Positions 1 to 10,299 of a DNA stretch of 64,000 bases are shown in pieces; within the stretch, counting starts at the first letter, position 1; each line of letters opens with the position of its first letter. The notes beneath the pieces were generated by a model. The model saw only the letters and a program-made list of their open reading frames with translations, ran no database searches and was not told the origin of the DNA. The DNA is from Siphonodentalium dalli (Eukaryota > Mollusca > Scaphopoda > Gadilida > Siphonodentaliidae), in NCBI GenBank assembly GCA_032622095.1, contig CP136063.1, positions 7,419,814 through 7,483,813 of the forward strand. Reading direction: 5' to 3'. The position numbers and the translations under genes are program-made.

Positions 1-440
1 CATCCCGTGATTCTAGGTGTGATTTTCTCTAACCCTACATGATGTGTTACCTGGTCAGACACCCACTTACCTCTTATTGGTTACCCATAAAACAACCCGT
101 AAACGATGTACTGGTACCTTAAACAACATTGCTACAGTGTATGTAATTATATAAACACAAATCACGAGTTACAAATACATTGTAGTGGTTCAAAGACTGA
201 GTTTTGCGGGACATGCATGGAACGATCTGTTATGTTGCTAATGAATATATTAACGGTGGAATAACATACCGTATAAACATGTACTTATAGTTGTTGTATA
301 TATGTTTTTGCTATTGTTGGCATCTGATATGTGAATTTTAATTTGCTCAATAAATTATCGATTTATTGGCAATTTAATATGTATCAATGAAATCGAAGAT
401 TGATAATTAAAAAACAACACTTGACATTTTCAGGCCGAGT
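1..440. other. Intronic or intergenic DNA, nothing recognised
   Basis: AT-rich sequence with no exon-like stretch or repeat that I can identify. It probably belongs to an intron of the + strand membrane-protein gene whose first visible exon is at 1534, but this is inferred only from position. Confidence 0.4.
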
Positions 441-451
441 TGTACAATTGT

Positions 452-753
452 TTGATTGATTGATTGATTGTGGTTTATTGTCGTTTATTATCACGACATT
501 GCCAGTTTTAGTGGTGGAGGAAATCCGCACACTTGCGACTAATCTAACAGTGATTTCAATGGCTGATAAACTCGTCAACCATGTGCGGCAAACCACCGGC
601 CATCGGCGAGTAACTGGCAACGCCATCAGATAACGACTTCGAGATACAAAGTCCACGATGGAAACATGTGGATTTGAACCCTTATCGCCAGCGCTGGAGG
701 GCGAAACGGCTTGGAGTGGTACCCCTAACCGATTGAGCCACCGAGGCCCCCCG
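452..753 (-). mobile_element. tRNA-derived SINE with 11-bp target-site duplication
   Basis: Read on the minus strand, the element starts with a tRNA-like head. An A-box-like TGGCTCAATCGG lies at 729-740 and a B-box-like GGGTTCAAATCC at 670-681, spaced as in a polymerase III internal promoter. A roughly 180-bp body follows, then a short (TCAA)n tail at about 452-470. The 11-bp direct repeat TGTACAATTGT flanks it on both sides (441-451 and 754-764), which is the expected product of LINE-assisted insertion. Non-coding; the overlapping open frame is a shadow. Tails of short tandem repeats suggest mobilisation by a CR1/L2-type LINE, which is an inference. Family name not assigned. Confidence 0.85.
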
Positions 754-944
754 TGTACAATTGTAGTGGCGTTGGTGTAATGACAGTTGGGAATTGGACC
801 TGATTCATGGGGTTTAATTGGAAATTCAAAGTTGAACACCCCTGGCAGACGACAGTAAAACTGAGACCATACACAATTGCTGTGTTTCTACTTATTCTTA
901 GTTACTACAAGTTGTTGCATCACTGATGTCGGGTATTGCTCCTG

Positions 945-1055
945 CGAGCAGTCCGTGATTATTTGTTTTCCAGTTGTGTCCATTGTTGTGGTGCGCCTTC
1001 TAACCGTCCGCGAGTATCTGTTTTTCAGTTATGGCCATTATGCCTTCTAACCGTC
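945..1055 (+). repeat. Tandem copies resembling the acceptor of the exon at 1534
   Basis: Two adjacent related segments contain TTGTTTTCCAGTTGTGTCC (from about 964) and TGTTTTTCAGTTATGGCC (from about 1018), each followed by a GCCTTCTAACCGTCCG block. Both resemble the true splice acceptor and exon start at about 1523-1545 (TTGTTTTCCAGTTGTGGCC). They look like decayed duplicates of an intron-exon junction lying 0.5 kb upstream of the real exon. They lack the rest of the exon. Confidence 0.5.
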
Positions 1056-1321
1056 CGTGATCACAGCGCGCGACAGTCGGCGAAAATAATGTGCGAAATA
1101 TCGTGAATTATGTTAACATACGGACAGATACCTGTGCATGTATATATCGGCAAGTCATGCTTTAGGCCAATAGAAACAAAATTGCTTGATTTCCATCCCC
1201 TCCCGACCCTATTTTAGTCCCCTCCTCAATTTTTGTATTTGCTTATTTTTTATGCAAAATTTGTGATCATGCATTAACTCGTTCATCACGGGAGCTGCAC
1301 GGGTGCAACATTAAATACCAT

Positions 1322-1490
1322 GTGCCAGTGCATTTTCTTATATATGCGAGTCTCCCATAGGGATTCTCGCATATATAAGACAATCACTGGCTTGCAATAT
1401 AAAGGTAGATATTACTAGGCCACTGTATGCTCTTATATATGCGAGATTGCCCTGTGGGCGGCTCGCATATGCGAGGTAATGCATTGACAC
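1322..1490. repeat. Divergent hairpin-cassette pair
   Basis: Two imperfect palindromes (about 1324-1392 and 1420-1490) share the core TTATATATGCGAG and its complement with the hairpin cassettes found at 7.2, 8.7, 20.3, 25.2, 36.8, 43.5, 44.5, 45.2 and 48.5 kb. Here they are more diverged and the spacer between them is only about 30 bp, so this looks like an old copy. Confidence 0.65.
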
Positions 1491-1533
1491 AAACAAATCA
1501 GGAAGCTTAACTCTAAAATTAATTGTTTTCCAG

Positions 1534-1680
1534 TTGTGGCCATTGCTGGTGGAGCCATCCTAGCGAACGACTACGGTCTTACGGAAACCGACACGACATC
1601 TGTCGTCTATTTCTTCATAGGCTGGTGCTGCATTGTCACTGTTCTGCTCACGCTTCTCACAATAGTTGCCAATAAATCAG
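1534..1680 (+). CDS. Internal exon of a multi-pass membrane protein
   Basis: The acceptor TTGTTTTCCAG ends at 1533 and the donor CAG/GTTGGT follows 1680. The 147-bp exon carries 2 bases of a split codon, 48 codons and 1 base. It encodes a small-residue segment (VAIAGGAILA) that looks like the end of one membrane helix. A short polar loop NDYGLTETDTTS follows, then a clear hydrophobic helix from VVYFFIGWCCIV through TVLLTLLTIVA, and a positive NKS that suggests the cytoplasmic side. The phase fits the exon at 8289 exactly. The layout suggests a tetraspan-like protein (MARVEL or claudin-like topology), but no family-defining motif is visible, so I give no name. Upstream exons would lie before position 1. 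Confidence 0.7.
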
Positions 1681-1781
1681 GTTGGTAACAAGTCTAAACT
1701 TCAAAAGTCATACTTGCGTTCTATATAAATCTAGGCAAATTTGCAATACATGTTCAACTTAATGACATATTGATCAGCGAA

Positions 1782-2018
1782 TATGCCACCAAGTCTTGAA
1801 ATAGTGTGTCTGTCATTTGCAGAATGAGGTTCCCTGAGGGTGAATTTAGTGATGCTACCCCGCATAGTGGGCTAGCATCATCAAATTCACCCTCTGGGAA
1901 CCTTATTATGTTGAGGTGTAAGCAGAATGAGGTCCCCAGAGGGTGAATTTGGTAATTCACCCTCTGGGGACCTCATTCTGCATATGTCAGGCACACTATG
2001 TCAAGGCTTGTATGCCGC
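1782..2018. mobile_element. hAT-like palindromic MITE with 8-bp TSD
   Basis: The element spans about 1790-2010. Its ends are inverted (CAAGTCTTGAAATAG... and ...CTATGTCAAGGCTTG), and the whole unit is built from inverted copies of a GCAGAATGAGGTCCCCAGAG block around GGTGATGCTAGC-type sequence. Flanking 8-bp repeats TATGCCAC (1782-1789) and TATGCCGC (2011-2018) differ by one transition, as expected for an old hAT-type insertion. A second, left-truncated copy lies at about 6703-6870. No coding capacity. Confidence 0.75.
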
Positions 2019-2938
2019 GAACCATCTCAAATATAGAACAGTATATACAGGTCTGGAAATTCCCAAGTATAGCTACTGTCGCTAAACGTTGCTATTGTAA
2101 CTACATTTGACTATCGTAAAACAGTATATTAACAATTGACATGATGCGTAAGCATTACTGCGAGGTGTTGCAAATTAGGTTGAGGGGTATTATTGTGTAG
2201 CAACTTATGAAACGACTGCCGGTGTCATTTCGGTTGCACCAGTTTTTTGAATATCCGACAAGCATAGATAGGCACGTGTATCTGTTTAGAAATATTATAT
2301 GCTATGTGCTGTGGGACTCTTGTATTTAGGTACACTTGTCAGGAAAAAGTAACCACGTTGGACTATTTTGTTAATTATAGATGAACATGGCACACTATAT
2401 TAACGTAGCAATCAAATCAGGTTAGCGTGTATTTCAACGATTGTTTGTTGGATTGAGTTATCTCTCTTCAACCAGATTCATTCATCAGCAGTAGCCATAT
2501 TATAGCTATAATTGGGAATTGCTAGACCTGATTTACAAGTGGTTGTCTTTGTAAATTAGAATAGCAATAACATATCATCCTGCAAGACAAAGTAAGTTTC
2601 CACCCGTATTTTAAATGGACGGATTGTCTTCGCGGTGCACTTGGCTGTTGGGATAGGCACATCAGTTAAAACCGTCATAAACAGAAAGAATATTAAAATA
2701 TAGACAGACGTTGTCTTTTACCACTCATAAATTTTCCGTAAATAGCATGGTATTGTCGAGTTCGTACGCTTAGTTATGTAAACGAAATCCAAACATGTCA
2801 CAGAACCTGATTGTTGTTACATACCACAGAGCAGAACTTGACAATAACAAACTATTACGCAATATTTGTGATTGGTAAAAGAACAAGACATGTTCATATA
2901 CTTTCGTTTTAACGTGTGTTTATTTTAACAGCAATACC
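2019..2938. other. Intron of the + strand membrane-protein gene, nothing recognised
   Basis: AT-rich sequence between the hAT-like MITE and the 95-bp satellite. No exon with good splice sites, conserved ORF or obvious repeat was found. Confidence 0.4.
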
Positions 2939-2939
2939 A

Positions 2940-5935
2940 ACCGTGAAGGCCACATTGAGCCCACACGGATCAAACCATGCAGATGACAATAATCATTGCA
3001 TTCTTATCTCGGTCTGGGGGTTTATAACGATCCCACCATGAAGGCCACATTGAGCCCACACGGATCAAACCATGCAGATGACAGTAATCATTGCATTCTT
3101 ATCTCGGTCTGGGGGTTCATAATGATCCCACCATGAAGGCCATATTTAGCCCACACGGATCAAATCATGCAGATGACAGTAATCATAGCATTCTTATCTC
3201 GGTCTATTCTTATCTCGGTCTGGGGGTTTATAATGATCCCGTCATGAAGGCCACATTGAGCCCACACGGATCAAACCATGCAGATGACAGTAATCATTGC
3301 ATTCTTATCTCGGTCTGGGGGTTCATAATGATCCCACCATGAAGGCCACATTGAGCCCACGCGGATCAAACCATGCAGATGACAGTAATCATGCATTCTT
3401 ATCTCGGTCTGGGGGTTCATAATGATCCCACCATGAAGGCCATATTGAGCCCACACGGATCAAACCATGCAGATGACAGTAATCATTGCATTCTTATCTC
3501 GGTCTGGGGGTTTATAATGATCCCGCCATGAAGGCCACATTGAGCCCACACGGATCAAACCATGCAGATGGCAGTAATAAGGCCATATTGAGCCAACACG
3601 GATCAAACCATGCAGATGACAGTAATCATTGCATTCTAATCTCGGTCTGGGGGTTCATAATGATCCCGCCATATTGAGCCCACACGGATCAAACCATGCA
3701 GATGACAGTAATCATTGCATTCTTATCTCGGTCTGGGGGTTTAAAACGATCCGGCCATGAAGGCCACATTGAGCCCACACGGATCAAACCATGCAGATGA
3801 CAGTAATCATTGCATTCTTATCTCGGTCTGGGGGTTTATAACGACCCCGCCATGAAGGCCACATTGAGCCCACACGGAGCAAACCATGCAGATGGCAGTA
3901 ATAAGGCCATATTGAGCTCACACGGATCAAACCATGCAGATGACAGTAATCATTGCATTCTTATCTCGGTCTGGGGTTCATAACGACCCCGCAATGAGGG
4001 CCATATTGAGCCCACACGGATCAAACCATGCAGATGGCAGTTATCATCGCATTCTTATCTCGGTATGGGGGTGCATAACGATCCCACCATGAAGGCCACA
4101 TTGAGCCCACACGGATCAAACCATGCAGATGGCAGTAGTCATTGCATTCTTATCTCGGTCTGGGGTTTATAACAATCCCGCCATTAAGGCCACATTGAGC
4201 CCACATGGATCAAGCCATGCAGATGACAGTAATTATTGCATTCTTATCTCGGTCTGGGGTTTCATAATGATCCCGCCATTAAGGCCAAATTGAGCCCACA
4301 CGGATCAAACCATGCAGATGACAGTAATCATTGCATTCTTATCTCGGTCTGGGGTTCATATCGATCCCGCCATGAAGGCCACATTGAGCCCACACGGATC
4401 AAACCATGCATATGGCAGTAATCATTGCATTCTTATCTCGGCCTGGGGGTTCATACAACGATCCCGCCATGAAGGCCATATTGAGCCCACACGGATCAAA
4501 CCATGCAGATGGCAGTAATCATTGCATTCTTATCTCGGTCTGGGGGTTCATAATGGTCCCGCCATGAAGGCCATATTGAGCCCACACGGATCAAACCATG
4601 CAGATGACAGTAATCATTGCATTCTTATCCCTGTCTGGGGGTTTATAAAGATCCCACCACGAATGCCACATTGAGCCCACACGGATCAAACCATGCAGAT
4701 GACAGTAATCATTGCATTCTTTTCTCGGTCTGGGGGTTCATAATGATCCCGCTATGAAGGCCACATTGAGCCCACACGGATCAAACCATGCAGATGACAT
4801 TAATCATTGCATTCTTATCTCGGTCTGGGGGTTTATAACGATCCCGACATGAAGGCCACATTGAGCCCACACGGATCAAACCATGCAGATGACAGTAATC
4901 ATTGCATTCTTATCTCGGTCTGGGGGTTCATATCGATCCCGCCATGAAGGCCATATTGAGCCCACACGGATCAAACCATGCAGATGGCAGTAATCATTGC
5001 ATTCTTATCTCGGTCTGGGGGTTCATAACAATCCCGCCATGAAGGCCATATTGAGCCCACAGGAATCAAACCCTGCAGATGACAGTAATCCTTGCATTCT
5101 TATCTCGTTCATAATGATCCCGCCATGAAGGCCACATTGAGCCCACACGGATCAAACCATGCAGATGACAGTAATCATTGCATTCTTATCTCGGTCTGGG
5201 GGTTCATAACAATCCCGCCATGAAGGCCACATTGAGCCCACACGGATCAAACCATGCAGATGACAGTAATCATTGCATTCTTATCTCGGTCTGGGGGTTC
5301 ATAATGATCCCACCATGAAGGCCATATTGAGCCCACACGGATCAAATCATGCAGATGACAGTAATCATTGCATTCTTATCTCGGTCTGGGGGTTCATAAT
5401 GATCCCACCATGGAGGCCATATTGAGCCCACACGGATCAAATCATGCAGATGACAGTAATCATTGCATTCTTATCTCGGTCTGGGGGTTTATAATGATCC
5501 CGCCATGAAGGCCACATTGAGCCCACACGGATCAAACCATGCAGATGACAGTAATCATTGCATTCTTATCTCGGTCTGGGGGTTCATAATGAACCCACCA
5601 TGACGGCCATATTGAGCCCACACGGATCAAATCATGCAGATGACAGTAATCATTGCATTCTTATCTCGGTCTGGGGGTTTATAATGATCCCGCCATGAAG
5701 GCCACATTGAGCCCACACGGATCAAACCATGCAGATGACAGTAATCATTGCATTCTTATCTCGGTCTGGGGGTTTATAATGATCCCGCCATGAAGGCCAC
5801 ATTGAGCCCACACGGATCAAACCATGCAGATGACAGTAATCATTGCATTCTTATCTCGGTCTGGGGGTTCACAACGATCCCGCCATGAAGGCCACATTGA
5901 GCCCACACGGATCAAACCATGCAGATGACAGTAAG
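2940..5935. repeat. 95-bp minisatellite, about 31 copies
   Basis: Direct array with a 95-bp period (for example AAGGCCACATTGAGCC at 2946 and again at 3041). Units contain CCACACGGATCAAACCATGC and TTGCATTCTTATCTCGGTCT blocks. Several units carry internal deletions (around 3575, 3900 and 5105). A strongly diverged unit trails off at about 5936-6021. The array lies inside the intron between the exons at 1534 and 8289. Open frames here are produced by the repeat and are not genes. Confidence 0.95.
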
Positions 5936-6021
5936 GGCTATATAACAACCCCGTATTGAACCCCACATGGACCCAGACATACGTAAGTCATAAGCGTATT
6001 GGTATATCTGCCTGGGGCGTC

Positions 6022-6700
6022 ATAAAGAGTTAAACAGTTGAATATTTGATTTGAGTTAAGGATAAAACCTTTCAGTGCTCAGAGCTTAGATTTTGGAAAG
6101 TTCCACATTTGGTGATGCAACTTGAATTCTCCCGAATGTGTTATCACGCATATTAACAAACATCCTCTTTCACGCATGATCGCCATGGAATTATAACGCG
6201 TATTTGTTCATGCTTGAAGCTCGATTAATGAATATGTATTAACTACGCTTATATATACGCATATCAACCACCACTTGGTGGGGGAACTGCGACAGGAGGG
6301 TTGTGGAGGTGTCTCACCAATAACTTTAGTCAATATTTTCAATATTTAGAAACTTCAATTAAAAGTGTTCTCGTAGTTTGATTTTCCAACGAACTATTAG
6401 CGAGGAATTGCTGTTTTATACCAACAGCGATATATGTTATGATTGTGTTCAAAATCTTGCACTCAAACTGTCATAAGTTGGAAATTGTCCAACCTTAGAG
6501 GGAGTCAATTCGGAATTTCCAACACTTGGAGAGTCAATCTAGATGCTGGGATTTTGCAGTTTTCAGTGTCAGATCTCAAACTGTTCCCCCACTGGTCATG
6601 AGGGGTACTAATCCCTATTCGGCGGCCAGTCAAAAACTGCTAATTAATGTTAAACAATCTGAATTTGCCTGAGTTAGATCTCTAGCTAGGTTTTTGCAGT
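6022..6700. repeat. Diverged interspersed-repeat sequence
   Basis: From about 6280 the sequence shares phrases such as GTAGTTTGATTTTCCAACGA, CTAGATGCTGGGATTTTGCA and GGCCAGTCAAAAACTGCTAA with the hAT-like elements at 26461-27474 and 46836-47644. It is an old, rearranged copy of that family, possibly continuing through 7480-8070, where the phrase TCTAGCCATGTCCTTGCAC recurs. No gene is seen. Confidence 0.55.
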
Positions 6701-6702
6701 TT

Positions 6703-6870
6703 GCAGAATGAGGTCCCCAGATGGTGAATTTAGTGATGCTACCAACCATGCAGAATGAGGTTTCCAGAAGGTGAATTTGGTGATGCTAGCACGCTATGCG
6801 GGGTAGCATCACTAAATTCACCCTCTGGGGACCTCATTCTGCAAATGACAGACACCATATTTCAAGGCTT
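6703..6870. mobile_element. Truncated copy of the 1790-2010 hAT-like MITE
   Basis: Contains GCAGAATGAGGTCCCCAGA blocks in inverted orientation, GGTGATGCTAGC-type centre sequence and the right terminus TTTCAAGGCTTG. The left terminal sequence and any target duplication are missing or replaced by extra tandem sequence. Confidence 0.7.
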
Positions 6871-6935
6871 GGTCACGTGACAGTGGGGTTCTGGTGCCTA
6901 CTCGATTGGCCCTAGAGGTCAGTTAGCCCTTTACC

Positions 6936-7026
6936 CAACAAAACCCCTTATAGAGTCCAACATAAACTGGAGCAGACGACACTCTGCAGTGCATGCTTCC
7001 ATCTGTGTGAGGCTCCCTATAGGATA
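6936..7026. mobile_element. Mini-MITE (GAGCCCC module), solitary copy
   Basis: About 90 bp containing GCAGACGACACTCTGCAGTG, CATGCTTCCATCTGTGTGAG and GGCTCCCTATAGG. The same module is amplified in tandem at 18.4-18.95 kb, solitary at 44.95-45.03 kb, and nested inside the hairpin elements at 20.3, 43.5 and 48.4 kb. Here it directly precedes the TTAA-flanked MITE at 7041. Confidence 0.65.
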
Positions 7027-7036
7027 AATCTCTTAA

Positions 7037-7475
7037 TTAACCCTTTACCCAACAAACCGGCCAAAAACGCCCAAATAAAGCTTCAACAGCCTAAAATATC
7101 TTCGGTCTGTCTCAATAACACCATACAAATATGGATATCATTGGAACCGGTTCATTGACCACATTGTGATGGTTACAGTTATGCCCTATGCCAATATATT
7201 CTCTTATATATGCGAGTCGAACATAGGTCGCCTCGCATATATAAGAGAATGCATTGGCCTAAAAGATTTCTTTTTTTTAACACTTTTTACAATTTTTTCT
7301 TACATTCTTTAACAATTTTATATATTTTTTGTACATTCTTTGACAATTTTATCATTTTTAATATGTGTTAAGCCAATGCATTCTCTTATATATGCGAGGC
7401 GACCTATGGTCGACTCGCATATGTAAGAGAATGCATTGGCACATGGCCGTTCTGTTCTGTTGGGTAAAGGGTTAA
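7037..7475. mobile_element. piggyBac-like MITE with TTAA duplication and paired hairpins
   Basis: Element 7041-7471 flanked by TTAA on both sides (7037-7040, 7472-7475), with inverted ends CCCTTTACCCAACA and TGTTGGGTAAAGGG. TTAA targets plus CCC...GGG ends are typical of piggyBac-type elements. Inside are two hairpin cassettes (about 7190-7258 and 7372-7440) around a spacer rich in TTTAACAATTTTAT-type phrases, and a unique block containing GGTTCATTGACCACATTGTG. Non-coding. It is the inverted-orientation sister of the element at 8650. Confidence 0.85.
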
Positions 7476-8288
7476 AAACTGCCCATCAATTAAAAAATCG
7501 TATGGCCTGGAACTCTAGATGCTAGGATTTGTGAAGTTGTCAGGTTTATATTTCAAAATGTTCCCATATTGCGGCCGATAGGTCATATTGTTCAGTTATA
7601 AACTGGAAATTATTGTTTTTTAAATTGACGTCTGAATTTGCCTGGAGTTAGAACTCTAAGTGCTAGGATGTTGCAGTTTTCTGGTTCAGATTTATAAATG
7701 TTATCCCATTGGAGACGAGGAGTCCTGGTCCCTCCCCGGTGGCCAGTTAGAATGCTAATTAATGCTACACAATCGATGCCTGGATTTGCATAGAGTTACA
7801 CTTCTAGATACAATATTTTTTGCAGTCTTCTCGTTCATATCTCAAAATGGTCCGCTTCCGTCCTCGGCAGTCAGTCAAAGACTAATCTTCAATAAAATAT
7901 GGAATAAAGGCAGTGAGGTGTCAGTTCGGAATTATTAAGCAAAGGGTGTGTAATTGGTATTACACTAACTTGGGAGTTTAACATGGTCGAAGTTCCAAGG
8001 ACCAGGGGGTGAATTTGGACATTCCAAGGCGGACACGCCGACGAAGACCTTCTAGCCATGTCCTTGCACTAGACACTACCGATTTTCTTTCTGGCGATAA
8101 GTTTCGTCGTTTGTCTTCCGAGAATAATTTTCTATCACCAAAGTCAAGTCCGTGTATATTTGCGGTGGAAGTTTTACTATCGAGTCGATCACCCCCACTT
8201 GCGTGTTTCACGTCCATTGCATGCATTTAGGCTATGCTATCGAGATATGTGGATGTACGTTCATGGTATGTCATGTTTGTTTTAACAG
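7476..8288. other. Intron of the + strand gene with diverged interspersed repeat
   Basis: Contains further diverged phrases of the hAT-like family (CTAGATGCTAGGATTTGTG near 7515 and TCTAGCCATGTCCTTGCAC near 8050). Short open frames on both strands near 8000-8230 lie in this repeat and in the exon's upstream sequence. They show no recognisable domain. Confidence 0.5.
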
Positions 8289-8374
8289 ACAAGTCGCTAG
8301 CATCCAGGGAAGTAACTGGTTCAAAAAGTTCGATGGCGATGGACACACCAAGCACATCATCTACCAGGGATATG
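8289..8374 (+). CDS. Exon for the cytoplasmic tail of the membrane protein
   Basis: The acceptor TTTGTTTTAACAG ends at 8288 and a perfect donor ATG/GTGAGT follows 8374. The exon supplies 2 bases to complete the codon split after 1680 (giving D), then 28 codons ending in phase 0. The tail begins DKSLASREVTGSKSSMA and continues to TPSTSSTRDM. It is Ser/Thr-rich and hydrophilic, as expected for an intracellular C-terminal tail with possible phosphorylation sites (inference). If the donor is not used, the frame reads through to a TAA at 8411-8413 after 12 more codons, so this could also be the terminal exon. The competing frame on the same strand is a shadow. Confidence 0.65.
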
Positions 8375-8645
8375 GTGAGTTGTTGGTCTTACGGTAGGGC
8401 ATATCAGTATTAAAAACTAAAGATCCCTATTAGAACGGTAGGGCATATTATTGAAAACTAAGTTATTGAAACACTGATCAATTTGACGTAAATCATACAG
8501 TTCTGTGGAACAACTGTTACTGAAAAACAATAATTCAAGCAATATATGTTTGGTATTATTTGCAGTAATGCGAACTCATCGACGATGATACTCACCATGA
8601 TAAAGCCTGTGCTACAGTGCCAGTCATGTTTTTCAATATAGACTG

Positions 8646-9073
8646 TTAACCCAACAGAACATAACGGCCCTGTGCCAATGAATTATCTTATATATGCGAG
8701 TCGACCATAGGTCGCCTCGCATATATAACAGAATGCATTGGCTTAACATATTAAAAATGATAAAATTGTCAAAGAATGTAGAAAAATGTTATAATAATTG
8801 TTAAAAAATGTAAGAAAACATTATAAAATTGTTAAAGAATGTAAGAAAGGCCAATGCATTCTCTTATATATATGCGAGGCGACCTATGGTCGACTCGCAT
8901 ATATAAGAGAATGCATTGGCACAGGGCATAACTGTAACCATCACAATGTGGTCAATGAACCGGTTCCAATGATATCCATATTTGTATGGTGTTATTGAGA
9001 CAGACCGAAGATATTTTAGGCTGTTGAAGCTTTATTTGGGCGTTTTTGGCCGTTCTGTTGGGTAAAGGGTTAA
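8646..9073. mobile_element. piggyBac-like MITE with TTAA duplication and paired hairpins
   Basis: Element 8650-9069 flanked by TTAA (8646-8649, 9070-9073). The right end TGTTGGGTAAAGGG is intact. The left end reads CCCAACAGAAC and lacks the CTTTACC bases present in the sister copies, a small terminal deletion. Hairpin cassettes lie at about 8672-8742 and 8850-8920. The unique block with CCATCACAATGTGGTCAATG follows. No coding capacity. Confidence 0.85.
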
Positions 9074-9139
9074 GCCAATGTTGATCACATCAATGGGGTC
9101 TATATTACAATGGAGCAGAGCAATGGCATGTATGCCAGA

Positions 9140-9715
9140 CAACTAAGCACTGCATTTAAATATCACAAACCACAAGTCATTACAACAGAGTAGGTCACAA
9201 TGAAATAATACACAAATCATTAAACCGGAATATGTCACCATGAGGTCACTATGACACACTACACAACTCATTACACATGAAGAGGTATCCATGGAACAAT
9301 ACACAAATCATTACAACAGAAGAAGTCACCATGAAATAATACACAAATCATTAAACCGGAAGAGGTCACCATGAGGTCACTATGACACAATACACCTCAT
9401 TAAACATGAATAGGTATCCATGGAACAATACACAAATCATTACAACAGAAGAAGTCACCATGAAATAATACACACATCATTAAACCGGAAGAGGTCACCA
9501 TGGACAAATACAATCATAAACCTGAAGAGATTACTACGTCACACCACACACATAATTAAACCCCAATTGGTCACTGTGCCACAATATACAACTAATTAAA
9601 CCGGAAGATGTCACAATGGAACAATACACAACTAATTACACCGGCGGAGGTCACTATGGGGCAATACACAAATCATTAAACCTGGTGAGTTCACCACGGA
9701 ACAATACACAACTCA
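9140..9715. repeat. Degenerate minisatellite, unit about 40 bp
   Basis: About 14 irregular units built on AATACACAAATCATTA, ACCGGAAGAGGTCACCATG and CATGGAACAATACAC phrases. Units vary in length and sequence and become less regular towards the right end. Confidence 0.8.
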
Positions 9716-9755
9716 TTACATTTACCTGTGGATGTTAATAAAAACCTCTCACTTT

Positions 9756-10130
9756 AAAGACATATTATGGACTTGTTCGAGTTTGTGAAACTGATAAGTT
9801 AGTATTCAGTCGTTATGCCAACCTGGATACTGTAGCATTCTACTAACATCGCCGAAAATTTCAATATAAATCGTCAATACTACGCTTAGTTGTAAATATT
9901 TACATCTGGATTCGGGACGAAACGATCGACGACAAACAAACGCAAATGATTTCAGCCATCCAGATTCGGTTCATTTAATTAATATATCAGAATGACGGTG
10001 TGTGTTGGCAATTTGGATTAATATTCGTGAAAAGATATTTATAACACAATAATGTAGGATGAGCGAATAGGGATTGGAGCACAAGATAATTATCCATTTC
10101 AGTTGGATCACCATACCTGGAGTGTCTCAC
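9756..10130. repeat. Interspersed repeat shared with 28781-29139
   Basis: Starts AAAGACATATTATGGACTTG and ends near GGAGTGTCTCAC. A related copy in the same orientation lies inside the hAT-like element at 28577-29771. Shared landmarks include AACATCGCCGAAAAT, AATTGTAAATATTTAC-like sequence and TTTAATTAATATAT. Non-coding. It may be an internal module of an element family. Confidence 0.75.
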
Positions 10131-10299
10131 ATAACTTTAACAGTAACAGTTGCATGGCAATGGTTTCAGCATGCGAAATAGAATCACTTCAAATCACTCG
10201 AGAGTTATCAACACAATAAGAAAACAATATATAAAATAGTTATCCCCTAAATCCGGCCTCATGTTTTAGTAAAACACACGTGTATGGTCGATACGCGCA

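Noticed and set aside
384-839. 151-codon minus-strand frame
   Set aside because: Spans the SINE at 452-753; non-coding element read through by chance.
7190-7258. Hairpin cassettes as rho-independent terminators or tRNA-like genes
   Set aside because: They are paired components of mobile elements in a eukaryotic genome, with long AT-rich stems and no U-tract logic.
7978-8230. Opposing frames on both strands near 8.0-8.2 kb
   Set aside because: Overlaps decayed interspersed repeat (TCTAGCCATGTCCTTGCAC family). The two frames are complementary shadows.
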